From: Arthrobacter sp. 24S4-2 | GTDB taxonomy: Bacteria; Actinomycetota; Actinomycetes; Actinomycetales; Micrococcaceae | Direction: 5' to 3' | Length of the DNA stretch: 64,000 nucleotides | Assembly: GCF_005280255.1 (NCBI RefSeq) | Contig: NZ_CP040018.1 | Location: 1,488,001 to 1,552,000, forward strand | In this document: in pieces, positions 19,484 through 28,080 of the stretch | How positions within the stretch are numbered: position 1 is the stretch's first letter | Layout: the number at the start of each line of letters is the position of its first letter | Position numbers and translations under genes: made by a program | Notes under the pieces: generated by a model | Seen by the model: only the letters and a program-made list of their open reading frames with translations | Told to the model about the DNA's origin: nothing | Database searches by the model: none

Positions 19484-20446
19484 ATGAACGCAGTGAGAGG
19501 GCGCTTTGCCGCGAGGACGGTCCGGGTCAAGGCGCCCGGCAAAATCAATGTCTCGCTGGATGTGGGCCCGCTGCGTGGGGACGGCTACCACTCCGTTGCC
19601 AGTGTCTACCTCGCGGTTTCCCTCTACGAGGAAGTGGCCGCCACCAGCTCCGCCGCGGAGGGCATAACGGTAAGCATCAGCCCGGCCAGCACCCTGGACC
19701 TGTCCGACGTCGACATCCCGCTGGACGAGCGGAACCTCGCCTACCGGGCGGCCGCGATCATGGCCGACGTGTCCGAGCACTCCACCGGCGTCCACCTGGA
19801 AATCACCAAGCGCGTCCCGGTGGCCGGCGGGATGGGCGGAGGTTCCGCCGACGCGGCGGCCACCCTGCTCGCCTGCGACGCCCTGTGGAACAGCGGGCTG
19901 TCCCGGGATGAGCTGGCGCACCTGGCTGCTGAACTCGGCGCCGATGTCCCGTTTTCGCTGCTCGGCGGCACCGCCGTCGGACTGGGGGTGGGTGACGAGT
20001 TGTCGCCCGCGCTGGCCAAAGCGCAAATGGACTGGGTCCTGGTGACCGCTGACTACGGGCTGTCCACCCCGGATGTCTTCCGGACGCTGGACCGGCTCCG
20101 CCTGGCCGAGGGAGTGGCCGTCGAGGAGCCCACCGCCGTGGACCCGAAGATCCTGCAGGCGCTGCGCAGCGGCGACGCCGACGCCCTCAGCCGGGTCCTG
20201 GTCAACGACCTCCAGCGGGCCTCCATTGAATTGGCACCCGGGCTGCGGGATACCCTTGGACTCGGTGAATCCTGCGGGGCCATCGCCGGATTGGTCTCCG
20301 GCTCCGGCCCCACGATCGCCCTGCTCACGCACAGCCCGGCTGCGGCTGCCGGGCTGGCCGAAGACCTCGGCCACCACGGCCTGACCGCCCTGGCCGTCCA
20401 CGGACCGGTGCACGGCGCGCGCATCATCTCCGATACGCTCCTTTAG
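19484..20446 (+). CDS. ispE: 4-diphosphocytidyl-2-C-methyl-D-erythritol kinase
   Basis: A 320-residue GHMP kinase of the non-mevalonate (MEP) isoprenoid pathway, phosphorylating CDP-methylerythritol. Motifs: KAPGKINVSLDVG at the N-terminus, the ATP loop VPVAGGMGGGSADAAA near residue 110, and the third GHMP motif SGSGPTIALL. ATG start at 19484. The rsmA-ispE adjacency is conserved in actinobacteria. Confidence 0.95.
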   Translation: MNAVRGRFAARTVRVKAPGKINVSLDVGPLRGDGYHSVASVYLAVSLYEEVAATSSAAEGITVSISPASTLDLSDVDIPLDERNLAYRAAAIMADVSEHSTGVHLEITKRVPVAGGMGGGSADAAATLLACDALWNSGLSRDELAHLAAELGADVPFSLLGGTAVGLGVGDELSPALAKAQMDWVLVTADYGLSTPDVFRTLDRLRLAEGVAVEEPTAVDPKILQALRSGDADALSRVLVNDLQRASIELAPGLRDTLGLGESCGAIAGLVSGSGPTIALLTHSPAAAAGLAEDLGHHGLTALAVHGPVHGARIISDTLL

Positions 20447-20517
20447 TAGCTTTTGACCCAGGTCAGCTCCCAGCTCCTGACACCTAAAGAAATTTCCACC
20501 GAAGAAAGCAGTTCCCA

Positions 20518-22347
20518 GTGGCCCACCTGCTCGGCGGCGAGAACCTCACGGTCTCGTATGCAACCCGCACCGTCCTCGACGGCCTCACCCTCGGACTCGA
20601 AGAGGGCGACCGGATCGGCATGGTGGGCCGGAACGGCGACGGCAAGTCCACGCTCATGCGCCTGCTGGCGCTGCGCTCCACCCCTGATTCCGGCCGGGTG
20701 ACCAAGCGCGGCGACGTCAACATCGGTTACCTCGACCAGAGCGACGTGCTCGACGGCGACCTCACCGTCGGTGCCGCCATCGTCGGCGACCAGGCGGATT
20801 ACGAATGGGCACGCAACCCGCAGATCCGCGAGGTCATGGGCGGGCTCGTCTCCGACGTCGACTGGCACGCCAACGTCCACGCCCTGTCCGGCGGGCAGAA
20901 GCGCCGCGTGGCCCTTGCCAAGCTCCTCATCGAAGACCACGACGTCATCATGCTCGATGAGCCCACCAACCACCTCGACGTCGAGGGCGTGGCCTGGCTG
21001 TCGCGGCACCTGAAGACCCGCTGGCGGGCCAACCAGGGCGCGTTCCTCGTGGTCACCCACGACCGCTGGTTCCTTGACGAAGTCTGCAACAAGACCTGGG
21101 AAATCCACGACGGCATCATGGACCCCTTCGAGGGCGGCTACGCCGCGTATGTCCTGGCCCGCGCCGAACGCGACCGTTCGGCATCGGTCATGGAAGGCAA
21201 GCGCCAGCAGCTCGTCAAGAAGGAACTCGCCTGGCTGCGCCGCGGAGCCCCGGCCCGCACTGCCAAGCCCAAGTTCCGCATCGAGGCCGCCAACGCCCTG
21301 ATTGCCGACGTCCCCGAACCGCGCGACTCGATGGCACTGAGCAAGATGGCTACGGCACGCCAGGGCAAGGACGTGCTGGACCTCGAGAACGTCACCCTGG
21401 ACTTCCTGGGCGGCGAGCCCGGGCAGAAACTCTTCAATAACATCACCCTCCGCCTCGCGCCGGGGGAGCGGCTGGGGCTGGTCGGCGTCAACGGCGCCGG
21501 CAAGACCACCCTGCTGAAGCTCCTCAACGGCGAAATCCAGCCATCTTCCGGCAAGGTCAAGCGCGGCAAGACAGTTGTCACCGCCGTGCTGACCCAGGAG
21601 GTCAAAGAGCTCGACGACGTTGCGGACCTGCGCGTCATCGAGGTCATCGAGCGGGAAAAGCGTTCCTTCAACGTGGGCGGCAAGGAATTCAGCGCCGGCC
21701 AGCTCGTTGAACAGCTTGGCTTCACCAACGAGAAGCAGTGGACCCCGGTCCGTGACCTTTCCGGCGGCGAGCGCCGCCGCCTCCAGCTCCTGCGCCTCCT
21801 CGTGGGCGAACCGAACGTACTGATGCTAGACGAACCGACCAACGACCTCGACACCGACACCCTGGCCGCCGTCGAAGACGTCCTGGACGGCTGGCCCGGC
21901 ACACTGGTGGTGGTCAGCCACGACCGCTACCTGCTGGAGCGCGTCACCGACCACCAGATGGCACTGCTGGGTGACGGCAAGATCCGCGCCCTGCCGCGGG
22001 GCGTTGACCAGTACCTCGAACTGCGCGAGTCGGCGCTGGCCGGTTCCACGATTACCGGTGGCGGAAACCCGGTCACCGGGTCAACCGGCGGTTCGGCCCC
22101 GGCCGTTGCCGGCCCGTCCGAAGCCGAGAAGCGCGACGCACGCAAGGCCAAGAACCGGATCGACCGCCAGCTGGGCAAGCTGAAGCAGCAGGAAGACAAG
22201 ATCCACGCCCAAATGACCACCGCGGCCGCCGACCCCTCAGCGGTGGGCAAGCTCGCCGAGCTGAACAAGAAGCTCAAGGACCTCGCCGAAGAACGCGAAG
22301 GCCTGGAACTCGAATGGCTGGAAGCCCTGGAAGTCCTCGGGGAGTAA
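20518..22347 (+). CDS. ABC-F family ATP-binding protein
   Basis: A 609-residue soluble protein with two ABC nucleotide-binding domains and no membrane segments. Domain 1 has Walker A VGRNGDGKST, signature ALSGGQKRR and Walker B IMLDEPTNHLD; domain 2 has VGVNGAGKTT, DLSGGERRR and LMLDEPTNDLD. A linker joins the domains and a charged coiled-coil tail (residues 535-609) follows, as in ribosome-associated Uup/EttA-like factors. The GTG start at 20518 gives MAHLLGGENL. Likely acts on the ribosome rather than in transport; antibiotic resistance is not implied. Confidence 0.9.
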   Translation: MAHLLGGENLTVSYATRTVLDGLTLGLEEGDRIGMVGRNGDGKSTLMRLLALRSTPDSGRVTKRGDVNIGYLDQSDVLDGDLTVGAAIVGDQADYEWARNPQIREVMGGLVSDVDWHANVHALSGGQKRRVALAKLLIEDHDVIMLDEPTNHLDVEGVAWLSRHLKTRWRANQGAFLVVTHDRWFLDEVCNKTWEIHDGIMDPFEGGYAAYVLARAERDRSASVMEGKRQQLVKKELAWLRRGAPARTAKPKFRIEAANALIADVPEPRDSMALSKMATARQGKDVLDLENVTLDFLGGEPGQKLFNNITLRLAPGERLGLVGVNGAGKTTLLKLLNGEIQPSSGKVKRGKTVVTAVLTQEVKELDDVADLRVIEVIEREKRSFNVGGKEFSAGQLVEQLGFTNEKQWTPVRDLSGGERRRLQLLRLLVGEPNVLMLDEPTNDLDTDTLAAVEDVLDGWPGTLVVVSHDRYLLERVTDHQMALLGDGKIRALPRGVDQYLELRESALAGSTITGGGNPVTGSTGGSAPAVAGPSEAEKRDARKAKNRIDRQLGKLKQQEDKIHAQMTTAAADPSAVGKLAELNKKLKDLAEEREGLELEWLEALEVLGE

Positions 22348-22408
22348 GCGTCGCAGCTGGGGTGCCGGACGGCGCCCCTGCTGGGGTGCCGGACGACGGC
22401 TCTTCCGC

Positions 22409-22702
22409 GTCGCTTAGACACATCACATAGGGAGCGCTCCGGTCGCTGGGCGACCTGCGCGCTCCGATGTGCTGCGATGCGCTCCTTTCGGAAGAACCGC
22501 CGCCCGGCGCGGGTAGTCACCTCACCTCTGTGGAACTGTGGGCATCCCGGAACCTTCGGCAATTGCGGAAGTTGGTGATCCCCGAACGGAACTGTCGGCA
22601 ATAGCGGTGCGGGGGACCTTCGCGTAGGAGCGCATCGCGAGCCATCGGGCCCCCAAGGTCGCTCAGCGACCGTTGGGCCCCTATGGCTCGTGTCTAAGCG
22701 AC
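22409..22702. repeat. 294-bp REPIN/MITE-like element with covarying hairpin ends
   Basis: Bounded by perfect 13-bp inverted repeats GTCGCTTAGACAC (22409-22421) and its complement (22690-22702). The similarity continues inward as about 78-bp imperfect inverted ends, closing with a second perfect 13-bp pair at 22474-22486 and 22626-22638. Each end folds on itself around GGTCGCTGRGCGACC, but the lower stems differ in sequence while staying complementary: CACATC/GATGTG and GGAGCGC/GCGCTCC on the left, CGAGCCAT/ATGGCTCG and GGCCC/GGGCC on the right. No coding capacity is seen. It fills most of the gap between the ABC-F and TetR genes. Confidence 0.7.
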
Positions 22703-22770
22703 GGCGAAGGGCGGCTGCACTGCGAAGGTGGGCACGGACGACGGCGAAGGGCGGCTGCACCGCGTAGGTG
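22699..22770. repeat. Two 32-bp direct repeats, 40-bp period
   Basis: Copies at 22699-22730 and 22739-22770 share CGACGGCGAAGGGCGGCTGC and differ at about two positions. They abut the right end of the hairpin-ended element and reach almost to the tetR stop. A smaller 15-bp pair (GCTGGGGTGCCGGAC) lies on the other side at 22356-22370 and 22380-22394. Confidence 0.8.
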
Positions 22771-22776
22771 GCCAGA

Positions 22777-23463
22777 CTAAGCCTCGGACTTCAGCTCGGG
22801 TTCCTTCTCCAGGCCGGTGAGGCCGTTCCAGGCGAGGTTCACGAGGTGTGCTGCCACGGCGCGCTTGTCCGGCTTGCGGCTGTCCTGCCACCACTGCCCG
22901 GTCATGGCCACCATCCCCACCAGCATCTGCGCGTACATGGCACCGTCGGCAGCGCTGAATCCGCGTCGGGCGAATTCGTCGGACAGGATGTGCTCCACCC
23001 GGGCGGTGACGTGGGAGAGCAGCGTGGAGAAGGCCCCCTCGGGCTGGGACGGCGGCGCGTCGCGCATCAGGATCCGGAAACCGTCCGTGCGGTCCTCAAT
23101 GTATGTCAGGAGCGCCAGGGCGGCACGCTCCACCTGGACCCGGGGCTTGGCCTCATCCGTGATGGCATCGTTGATGGCCGCCAGCAGGATCCGGAACTCG
23201 TACTCCACCACCTGGGTGTAGAGGCCTTCCTTGGATCCGAAGTGCTCATAGATCACCGGCTTGGAGACACCGGCAGCGGCGGCAATCTCCTCGATCGTGG
23301 TGCCGTCCAGGCCGCGGATGGCGAACAGGCCGCGCCCGATTTCGATCAGCTGTGAGCGGCGCTGCGGCCCGGTCATCCGTGACCGGGGAACGTATCCGGC
23401 AGCTCTGGCGGGCCTGCCCGGAAGGTTTGCGGCACCGTCGGGTGCACCGTTGATCTTGCTCAC
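22777..23463 (-). CDS. TetR/AcrR family transcriptional regulator
   Basis: A 228-residue regulator. The GTG at 23463 (VSKINGAPDG) is chosen because the longer frame to 23601 would run into tRNA-Gln. The HTH lies at about residues 45-75: DGTTIEEIAAAAGVSKPVIY then EHFGSKEGLY. The ligand-binding C-terminal half is helical and gives no clue to the inducer. A TetR gene (Rv1019) also neighbours glmU in M. tuberculosis, so this may be its orthologue; targets are unknown. Confidence 0.9.
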   Translation of the reverse strand: MSKINGAPDGAANLPGRPARAAGYVPRSRMTGPQRRSQLIEIGRGLFAIRGLDGTTIEEIAAAAGVSKPVIYEHFGSKEGLYTQVVEYEFRILLAAINDAITDEAKPRVQVERAALALLTYIEDRTDGFRILMRDAPPSQPEGAFSTLLSHVTARVEHILSDEFARRGFSAADGAMYAQMLVGMVAMTGQWWQDSRKPDKRAVAAHLVNLAWNGLTGLEKEPELKSEA

Positions 23464-23577
23464 CGTCCAATCATGCCTTAACGGGAATGCCTTGGGAGGG
23501 GAGCCCCGAGTCGCAAGTGCGCCGACCTTCGTGGCAGAATTGGTTCTCGTGCCGCGGGGCTTCGGGTCCGGGCACGG

Positions 23578-23649
23578 TCCGCCCTGGTGTAATGGCAGCA
23601 CCCCGGCCTTTGGAGCCGTGGAGTATAGGTTCGAATCCTATGGGCGGAA
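23578..23649 (+). tRNA. tRNA-Gln (anticodon TTG)
   Basis: Acceptor arms TCCGCCC (23578-23584) and GGGCGGA (23642-23648) pair perfectly, with A as discriminator base. The anticodon loop CTTTGGA gives anticodon TTG. The T arm has GGTTCGAATCC. CCA is not encoded. It sits between tetR and glmU. Confidence 0.93.
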
Positions 23650-23741
23650 CTGCCGCTGTTGACGGGTGACGTATCCGGATCAGGCTGGCAGGGTGTGAAA
23701 GTGCGCGCAACTGAGATCCACCAAGCAAGGAGAGCCTGTAC

Positions 23742-25268
23742 GTGAGCCCCGAGACAACCGGCCCGGCCGCCGTCATCGTCCTAGCTGCAGGTGCGGGTAC
23801 CCGGATGAAGTCCCGGACCCCCAAGATCCTTCACGAAATCGGTGGCCTGTCGCTTGTCGGCCACGCCCTGCGGGCAGCCCGCACCATTGATCCCCGGCGG
23901 CTTGCCCTGGTGGTCCGCCACGAACGCGACCTTGTGGTGGCCCACGTTTCCCGGCTCGACCCTGCAGCCCTGATTGTGGATCAGGATGAAATCCCCGGCA
24001 CCGGACGTGCAGTGCAGGCGGCGCTGGAAGCGCTCGACGCCGGTGGCCCGCTGGGCGGCACCGTGGTGGTCACGTACGGCGATGTGCCGTTGCTCTCCGC
24101 GGAGCTGCTGGCCGAACTGGTCCTGATCCATGAGCACGAACGCAATGCGGTCACCGTCCTCACCGCCGTCCTGGACGACGCCGCCGGCTACGGACGCATC
24201 CTGCGCGCCGCAGACGGCACCGTCACCGGAATCCGTGAGCACAAGGACGCGTCCGATGAAGAACGCGGAATCCGGGAGATCAACTCCGGAATCTACGCGT
24301 TCGACGCCGCCGTCCTGCGTGACGCCCTGGCCCACGTCACCACCGACAACGCCCAGGGCGAGATGTACCTCACCGACGTGCTTGGGCTGGCGCGCTCTGC
24401 CGGGGGCCGCGTGGCCGCGGTTGTCACCACCGACCGCTGGCAGGTTGAGGGCGCCAACGACCGCGTCCAGCTCTCAGCCCTCGGCGCCGAACACAACCGC
24501 CGCACCGTCGAAGCCTGGATGCGCGCGGGAGTAACCGTTGTGGACCCGGCCACCACCTGGATCGACTCCACAGTGACACTGGCGGAGGACGTCCGCATCC
24601 TGCCCAACACCCAGCTGCACGGCACCACGACGGTGGCGCGCGACGCCGTCGTCGGCCCCGACACCACGCTGACCGACGTTACTGTCGGCGAAGGCGCCAA
24701 GGTGACCCGGACGCACGGCTCCGGTTCCACGATCGGCGCGAACGCCAACGTGGGTCCGTTCACGTACCTCCGCCCGGGCACGGTGCTGGGGGAGACCGGC
24801 AAGATCGGCGCGTTCTACGAGACGAAGAACGTCACGATCGGCCGCGGCTCCAAGCTGTCACACCTCGGCTACGCCGGCGATGCGGAGATCGGCGAGGACA
24901 CCAACATCGGCTGCGGCAACATCACGGCCAATTACGACGGCGAGAACAAGCACCGCACCGTGATCGGCTCGGGCGTGCGCACGGGCTCCAACACAGTGTT
25001 CGTTGCTCCGGTCCGGGTGGGCGATGGCGCCTACAGCGGTGCCGGCGCAGTGATCCGCCAGGACGTTCCCGCGGGCGCGTTGGCAATCTCCGTGGCCAAA
25101 CAGCGGAACGCAGAAGGCTGGGTCGTCTCGCACCGCCCTGGCTCCATCTCAGCAGTACTGGCCGAAGCCGCGGGGGCAACGGCGCCGGTCAGCGAAACAG
25201 CCGCGGCACAGCCGCCCCTGGATTCCCCAAGCACCCCGGCACCTACAGAAGAAGGCACGCAATCATGA
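23742..25268 (+). CDS. glmU: Bifunctional UDP-N-acetylglucosamine pyrophosphorylase / glucosamine-1-phosphate N-acetyltransferase
   Basis: A 508-residue enzyme making UDP-GlcNAc, the precursor of peptidoglycan and probably of the polysaccharides encoded later in this window. The uridyltransferase domain opens with VLAAGAGTRMKSRTPK and has TYGDVPLL. From residue 260 a left-handed beta-helix of hexapeptide repeats carries the acetyltransferase, with YLRPGTVLGETGKIGAF and CGNITANYDGENKHRT. The tail (470-508) is Pro/Ala-rich. GTG start at 23742. The stop overlaps the prs start by 4 bases, so the two are translationally coupled. Confidence 0.96.
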   Translation: MSPETTGPAAVIVLAAGAGTRMKSRTPKILHEIGGLSLVGHALRAARTIDPRRLALVVRHERDLVVAHVSRLDPAALIVDQDEIPGTGRAVQAALEALDAGGPLGGTVVVTYGDVPLLSAELLAELVLIHEHERNAVTVLTAVLDDAAGYGRILRAADGTVTGIREHKDASDEERGIREINSGIYAFDAAVLRDALAHVTTDNAQGEMYLTDVLGLARSAGGRVAAVVTTDRWQVEGANDRVQLSALGAEHNRRTVEAWMRAGVTVVDPATTWIDSTVTLAEDVRILPNTQLHGTTTVARDAVVGPDTTLTDVTVGEGAKVTRTHGSGSTIGANANVGPFTYLRPGTVLGETGKIGAFYETKNVTIGRGSKLSHLGYAGDAEIGEDTNIGCGNITANYDGENKHRTVIGSGVRTGSNTVFVAPVRVGDGAYSGAGAVIRQDVPAGALAISVAKQRNAEGWVVSHRPGSISAVLAEAAGATAPVSETAAAQPPLDSPSTPAPTEEGTQS

Positions 25269-26245
25269 CCGAAATTACGGCACGCGGCGAGAAGAAACTG
25301 GTTCTCGCCGCTGGGCGGGCACACCCCGAGCTTGCGCGGGAGATCGCCAAGGAGCTGGGTACTGAACTGCTGCCGGTGGATGCCTACGATTTTGCCAACG
25401 GGGAGATCTACGTGCGCGCCGGAGAAAGTGTCCGCGGCACCGACGCTTTCGTGATCCAGGCCCACCCGGCACCGCTGAACAACCACCTCATGGAACAGCT
25501 GATCATGATTGATTCGCTGAAGCGGGCATCCGCCAAGCGCATCACCGTGGTGTCGCCGTTCTACCCCTACTCCCGCCAGGACAAGAAGGGCCGCGGCCGC
25601 GAGCCGATTTCCGCCCGCCTGGTGGCGGATCTGTACAAGACCGCCGGTGCCGACCGCATCATGAGCGTTGACCTGCACACCTCGCAGATCCAGGGATTCT
25701 TCGACGGCCCCGTGGACCACCTCATGGCCATCCCGCTGCTTGCTGACTACATCCGCACCCGCGTCGCCGCGGACAACATCACTGTGGTTTCGCCGGACAC
25801 CGGCCGCGTGCGCGTGGCCGAACAGTGGGCCGAGCGCCTCGGCGGTGCCCCGCTGGCGTTCGTCCACAAGAGCCGCGACCTCACGGTTCCGAACCAGGCC
25901 GTGTCCAAGACCGTGGTGGGCCAGATCGAAGGCCGCACCTGCGTGCTGATCGACGACATGATCGACACCGGCGGAACCATTTCCGGGGCCGTCCAGGTGC
26001 TCAAGAACGCCGGCGCCAAGGATGTCATCATCGCTGCTACCCACGCCGTCTTCTCCGACCCGGCCGCCCGCCGGCTCTCCGAGTCGGGCGCCCGCGAGGT
26101 GGTGGTCACGGACACGCTGCCCATTCCGGCCGACAAGCGCTTCCCGCAGCTGACAGTGCTGTCCATCGCGCCGCTGATTGCACGCGCCATCCGTGAAGTG
26201 TTCGACGACGGATCCGTCACCAGCCTGTTCGACGGCAACGCCTGA
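25265..26245 (+). CDS. prs: Ribose-phosphate pyrophosphokinase
   Basis: A 326-residue PRPP synthase supplying purine, pyrimidine, His, Trp and NAD synthesis. It has the PYSRQDKKGRGREPISARL flexible loop, SVDLHTSQIQGFFD, and the PRPP-binding VLIDDMIDTGGTI. ATG start overlaps glmU (ATGA at 25265). A 12-bp hairpin follows the gene. Confidence 0.96.
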   Translation: MTEITARGEKKLVLAAGRAHPELAREIAKELGTELLPVDAYDFANGEIYVRAGESVRGTDAFVIQAHPAPLNNHLMEQLIMIDSLKRASAKRITVVSPFYPYSRQDKKGRGREPISARLVADLYKTAGADRIMSVDLHTSQIQGFFDGPVDHLMAIPLLADYIRTRVAADNITVVSPDTGRVRVAEQWAERLGGAPLAFVHKSRDLTVPNQAVSKTVVGQIEGRTCVLIDDMIDTGGTISGAVQVLKNAGAKDVIIAATHAVFSDPAARRLSESGAREVVVTDTLPIPADKRFPQLTVLSIAPLIARAIREVFDDGSVTSLFDGNA

Positions 26246-26282
26246 CTTCCGCAGCGTGGCTGGCCGGTAACCTGGCCGGCCG

Positions 26283-26316
26283 GCGTCGGGCCCGTTTTCA
26301 GTACCGGGCCCGACGC
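26283..26316 (+). terminator. Hairpin after prs
   Basis: Perfect 12-bp stem GCGTCGGGCCCG with its complement around a 10-base loop. No T tract follows. It separates glmU-prs from rplY and is the likely end of that transcript. Confidence 0.6.
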
Positions 26317-26339
26317 TGGTAAGCTGTTCAACGAAACCT

Positions 26340-26527
26340 TGGCGAGGGAGAGCACTGGAGAGCCGGAGGTACGGGAAACCGTATCCACGGAAAACCAGGG
26401 CAGGTCTCCGTTATCGACTGGGTCTGAACCTCCCTTCTTGAAGGGCCGCCTACGGGCCGCCCGGCGTTGAAGGTCGCAACAGACCTCCGCCCTTGCTGAA
26501 CACCGTTTAGTCTTCAAGGAGAAACAC
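26340..26527 (+). promoter_or_regulatory. Structured leader of rplY
   Basis: About 190 non-coding bases before rplY can form several hairpins: TACGG-GAAA-CCGTA at 26370-26383 with a GNRA loop, CCCTT-CTTG-AAGGG near 26434, and AGGTC-GCAACA-GACCT at 26471-26486, the last about 40 bases before the start codon. Ribosomal protein genes are commonly autoregulated through such leaders; regulation by L25 here is inference. Confidence 0.4.
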
Positions 26528-27124
26528 ATGTCTGAGCAGAAGCTCGCAGCAGAAGTACGCACCGAATTCGGCAAGGGCTTCGCCCGCCGCGCCCGCATGG
26601 CCAACCTGATCCCGGCCGTCATCTACGGCCACGGCGCCGAGCCGATCCACATCACCCTGCCGTCCAAGGCCACCACCCTGGCCGTTCGCACCGCCAACGC
26701 CCTGCTGACCCTGGACATCAACGGCGAACAGCACCTGGCCCTGGTCAAGGACATCCAGCGCAACCCGATCAAGCAGATCATCGAGCACCTCGACCTGCTG
26801 ACCGTCCGCACCGGCGAGAAGGTCACCGTTGACGTGCCCGTTCACCTGACCGGCGAACTGGCTCCGGGCAACGTGTACAACCAGGAAATGACCACCGTGT
26901 CCCTCGAGGCCGAGGCAACCCACCTGCCCACCGCCGTCGAGGTCAGCATTGAGGGCCGCACCGCCGGCGAGCACATCCACGCTTCCGACCTGGTCCTGCC
27001 GAAGGGCTCCGTCCTGCTGGCCGACGCCGAGGCTCTCGTCGTTCACATCTCCGAGGCCACCGAGGTCTCCGAGGAAGCGGCTTCGGCCGACACCACCGAA
27101 GGATCCTCGGTCGCCGCCGAGTAG
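26528..27124 (+). CDS. rplY: 50S ribosomal protein L25/general stress protein Ctc
   Basis: A 198-residue long-form L25 (TL5/CTC type) that binds 5S rRNA. The N-terminal RNA-binding domain begins EQKLAAEVRTEFGKGFARRAR and includes VIYGHGAEPIHI; the C-terminal beta domain has HLPTAVEVSIEGRTAGEHIH and an acidic Ser/Ala tail. ATG at 26528 follows the ribosome site AAGGAGAAAC. pth is next, as in other actinobacteria. Confidence 0.95.
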   Translation: MSEQKLAAEVRTEFGKGFARRARMANLIPAVIYGHGAEPIHITLPSKATTLAVRTANALLTLDINGEQHLALVKDIQRNPIKQIIEHLDLLTVRTGEKVTVDVPVHLTGELAPGNVYNQEMTTVSLEAEATHLPTAVEVSIEGRTAGEHIHASDLVLPKGSVLLADAEALVVHISEATEVSEEAASADTTEGSSVAAE

Positions 27125-27139
27125 TTCCGACGAATTCTC

Positions 27140-27172
27140 CGGCGGCCGGGTCCCTTTGGGGCCCGGCCGCCG
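27140..27172 (+). terminator. Hairpin after rplY
   Basis: Eleven-bp G/C-rich stem CGGCGGCCGGG with its complement (27162-27172), loop of about 11 bases that can pair further. It lies 16 bases after the rplY stop. Confidence 0.6.
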
Positions 27173-27285
27173 TCGTCTCCGGCGCCGCGCGCCGCTCCGG
27201 AGCCAGCATCCCCCCTGCGCCGAACCGCGCCGGCTTCCCCGCCTAAGGCGTCCCGCCCTGACTTGGCCCACCGAAGGACTGATCC

Positions 27286-27870
27286 ATGACTGACACCTGG
27301 CTGATCGTAGGGCTTGGCAACCCCGGCACCGAATACAGCAACAACCGGCACAACGTCGGCCAGATGGTGCTGGACGAACTGGCGCGCCGGATAGGCGGCA
27401 GCTTCAAGGTGCACAAAGCGCGGGCACACGTCCTGGAGGGCCGTTTGGGCATCGGCGGCCCCCGTGTTGTGCTGGCCAAGCCCATGAGCTACATGAACGT
27501 CTCGGGCGGACCCGTGTCGGCGCTGGCGAGGTTCTACGACATCGGTGCCGACCGGGTGGTTGCGGTCCACGACGAAATCGACATTCCTTTTAACACAGTC
27601 AAGCTGAAGATCGGCGGCGGCGAAGGGGGCCACAATGGCCTCCGCGACATTTCGAAGGCCCTGGCCACCAAGGACTATCTGCGCGTACGCGTGGGGGTGG
27701 GGCGTCCGCCCGGCAGGATGGACACCGCAGACTTCGTCCTGAAGGACTTCGCCACCGCCGAGAAGAAGGAATTGCCGTTCCTGCTGGACGACGCGGCGGA
27801 TGCGGTGGAAACTGTGGTCAGGGACGGACTCCCTGCCGCGCAGCAGAAATTTCACACCGCTGCTCAGTGA
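27286..27870 (+). CDS. pth: Peptidyl-tRNA hydrolase
   Basis: A 194-residue enzyme releasing peptides from stalled peptidyl-tRNAs. Conserved GLGNPGTEYSNNRHNVG includes the catalytic His and tRNA-binding Asn; KPMSYMNVSGGPV, VHDEIDIPF and GGGEGGHNGLRDI follow. Length is normal. ATG start at 27286. Confidence 0.96.
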   Translation: MTDTWLIVGLGNPGTEYSNNRHNVGQMVLDELARRIGGSFKVHKARAHVLEGRLGIGGPRVVLAKPMSYMNVSGGPVSALARFYDIGADRVVAVHDEIDIPFNTVKLKIGGGEGGHNGLRDISKALATKDYLRVRVGVGRPPGRMDTADFVLKDFATAEKKELPFLLDDAADAVETVVRDGLPAAQQKFHTAAQ

Positions 27871-27913
27871 CTCGTTTCTGCGCCGGGGGAGGGAGCCTGA
27901 CGAACACCCAGGC

Positions 27914-27929
27914 AATTGGTTAACCAATT
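27914..27929. promoter_or_regulatory. 16-bp perfect palindrome upstream of the first LuxR ATPase gene
   Basis: AATTGGTTAACCAATT is a perfect dyad in an unusually AT-rich stretch (27910-27985) of a GC-rich genome. A sequence TGCTATGGTA near 27961 resembles an extended -10. The palindrome would then sit just upstream of the promoter for the gene at 28081. Operator role is inferred. Confidence 0.45.
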
Positions 27930-28080
27930 CAATTTAGCCGCCTAATTGTTTAGTCATATCTGCTATGGTAATTTTCAGATTCAAGGTCTTGATGCCTCGT
28001 TTGGCGGCATCGGAAAACTTAACACCCGACGGCTCACCCAAGTCGCATCAGCTGGAGCCACGAAGGTAGCGTGATCGATC

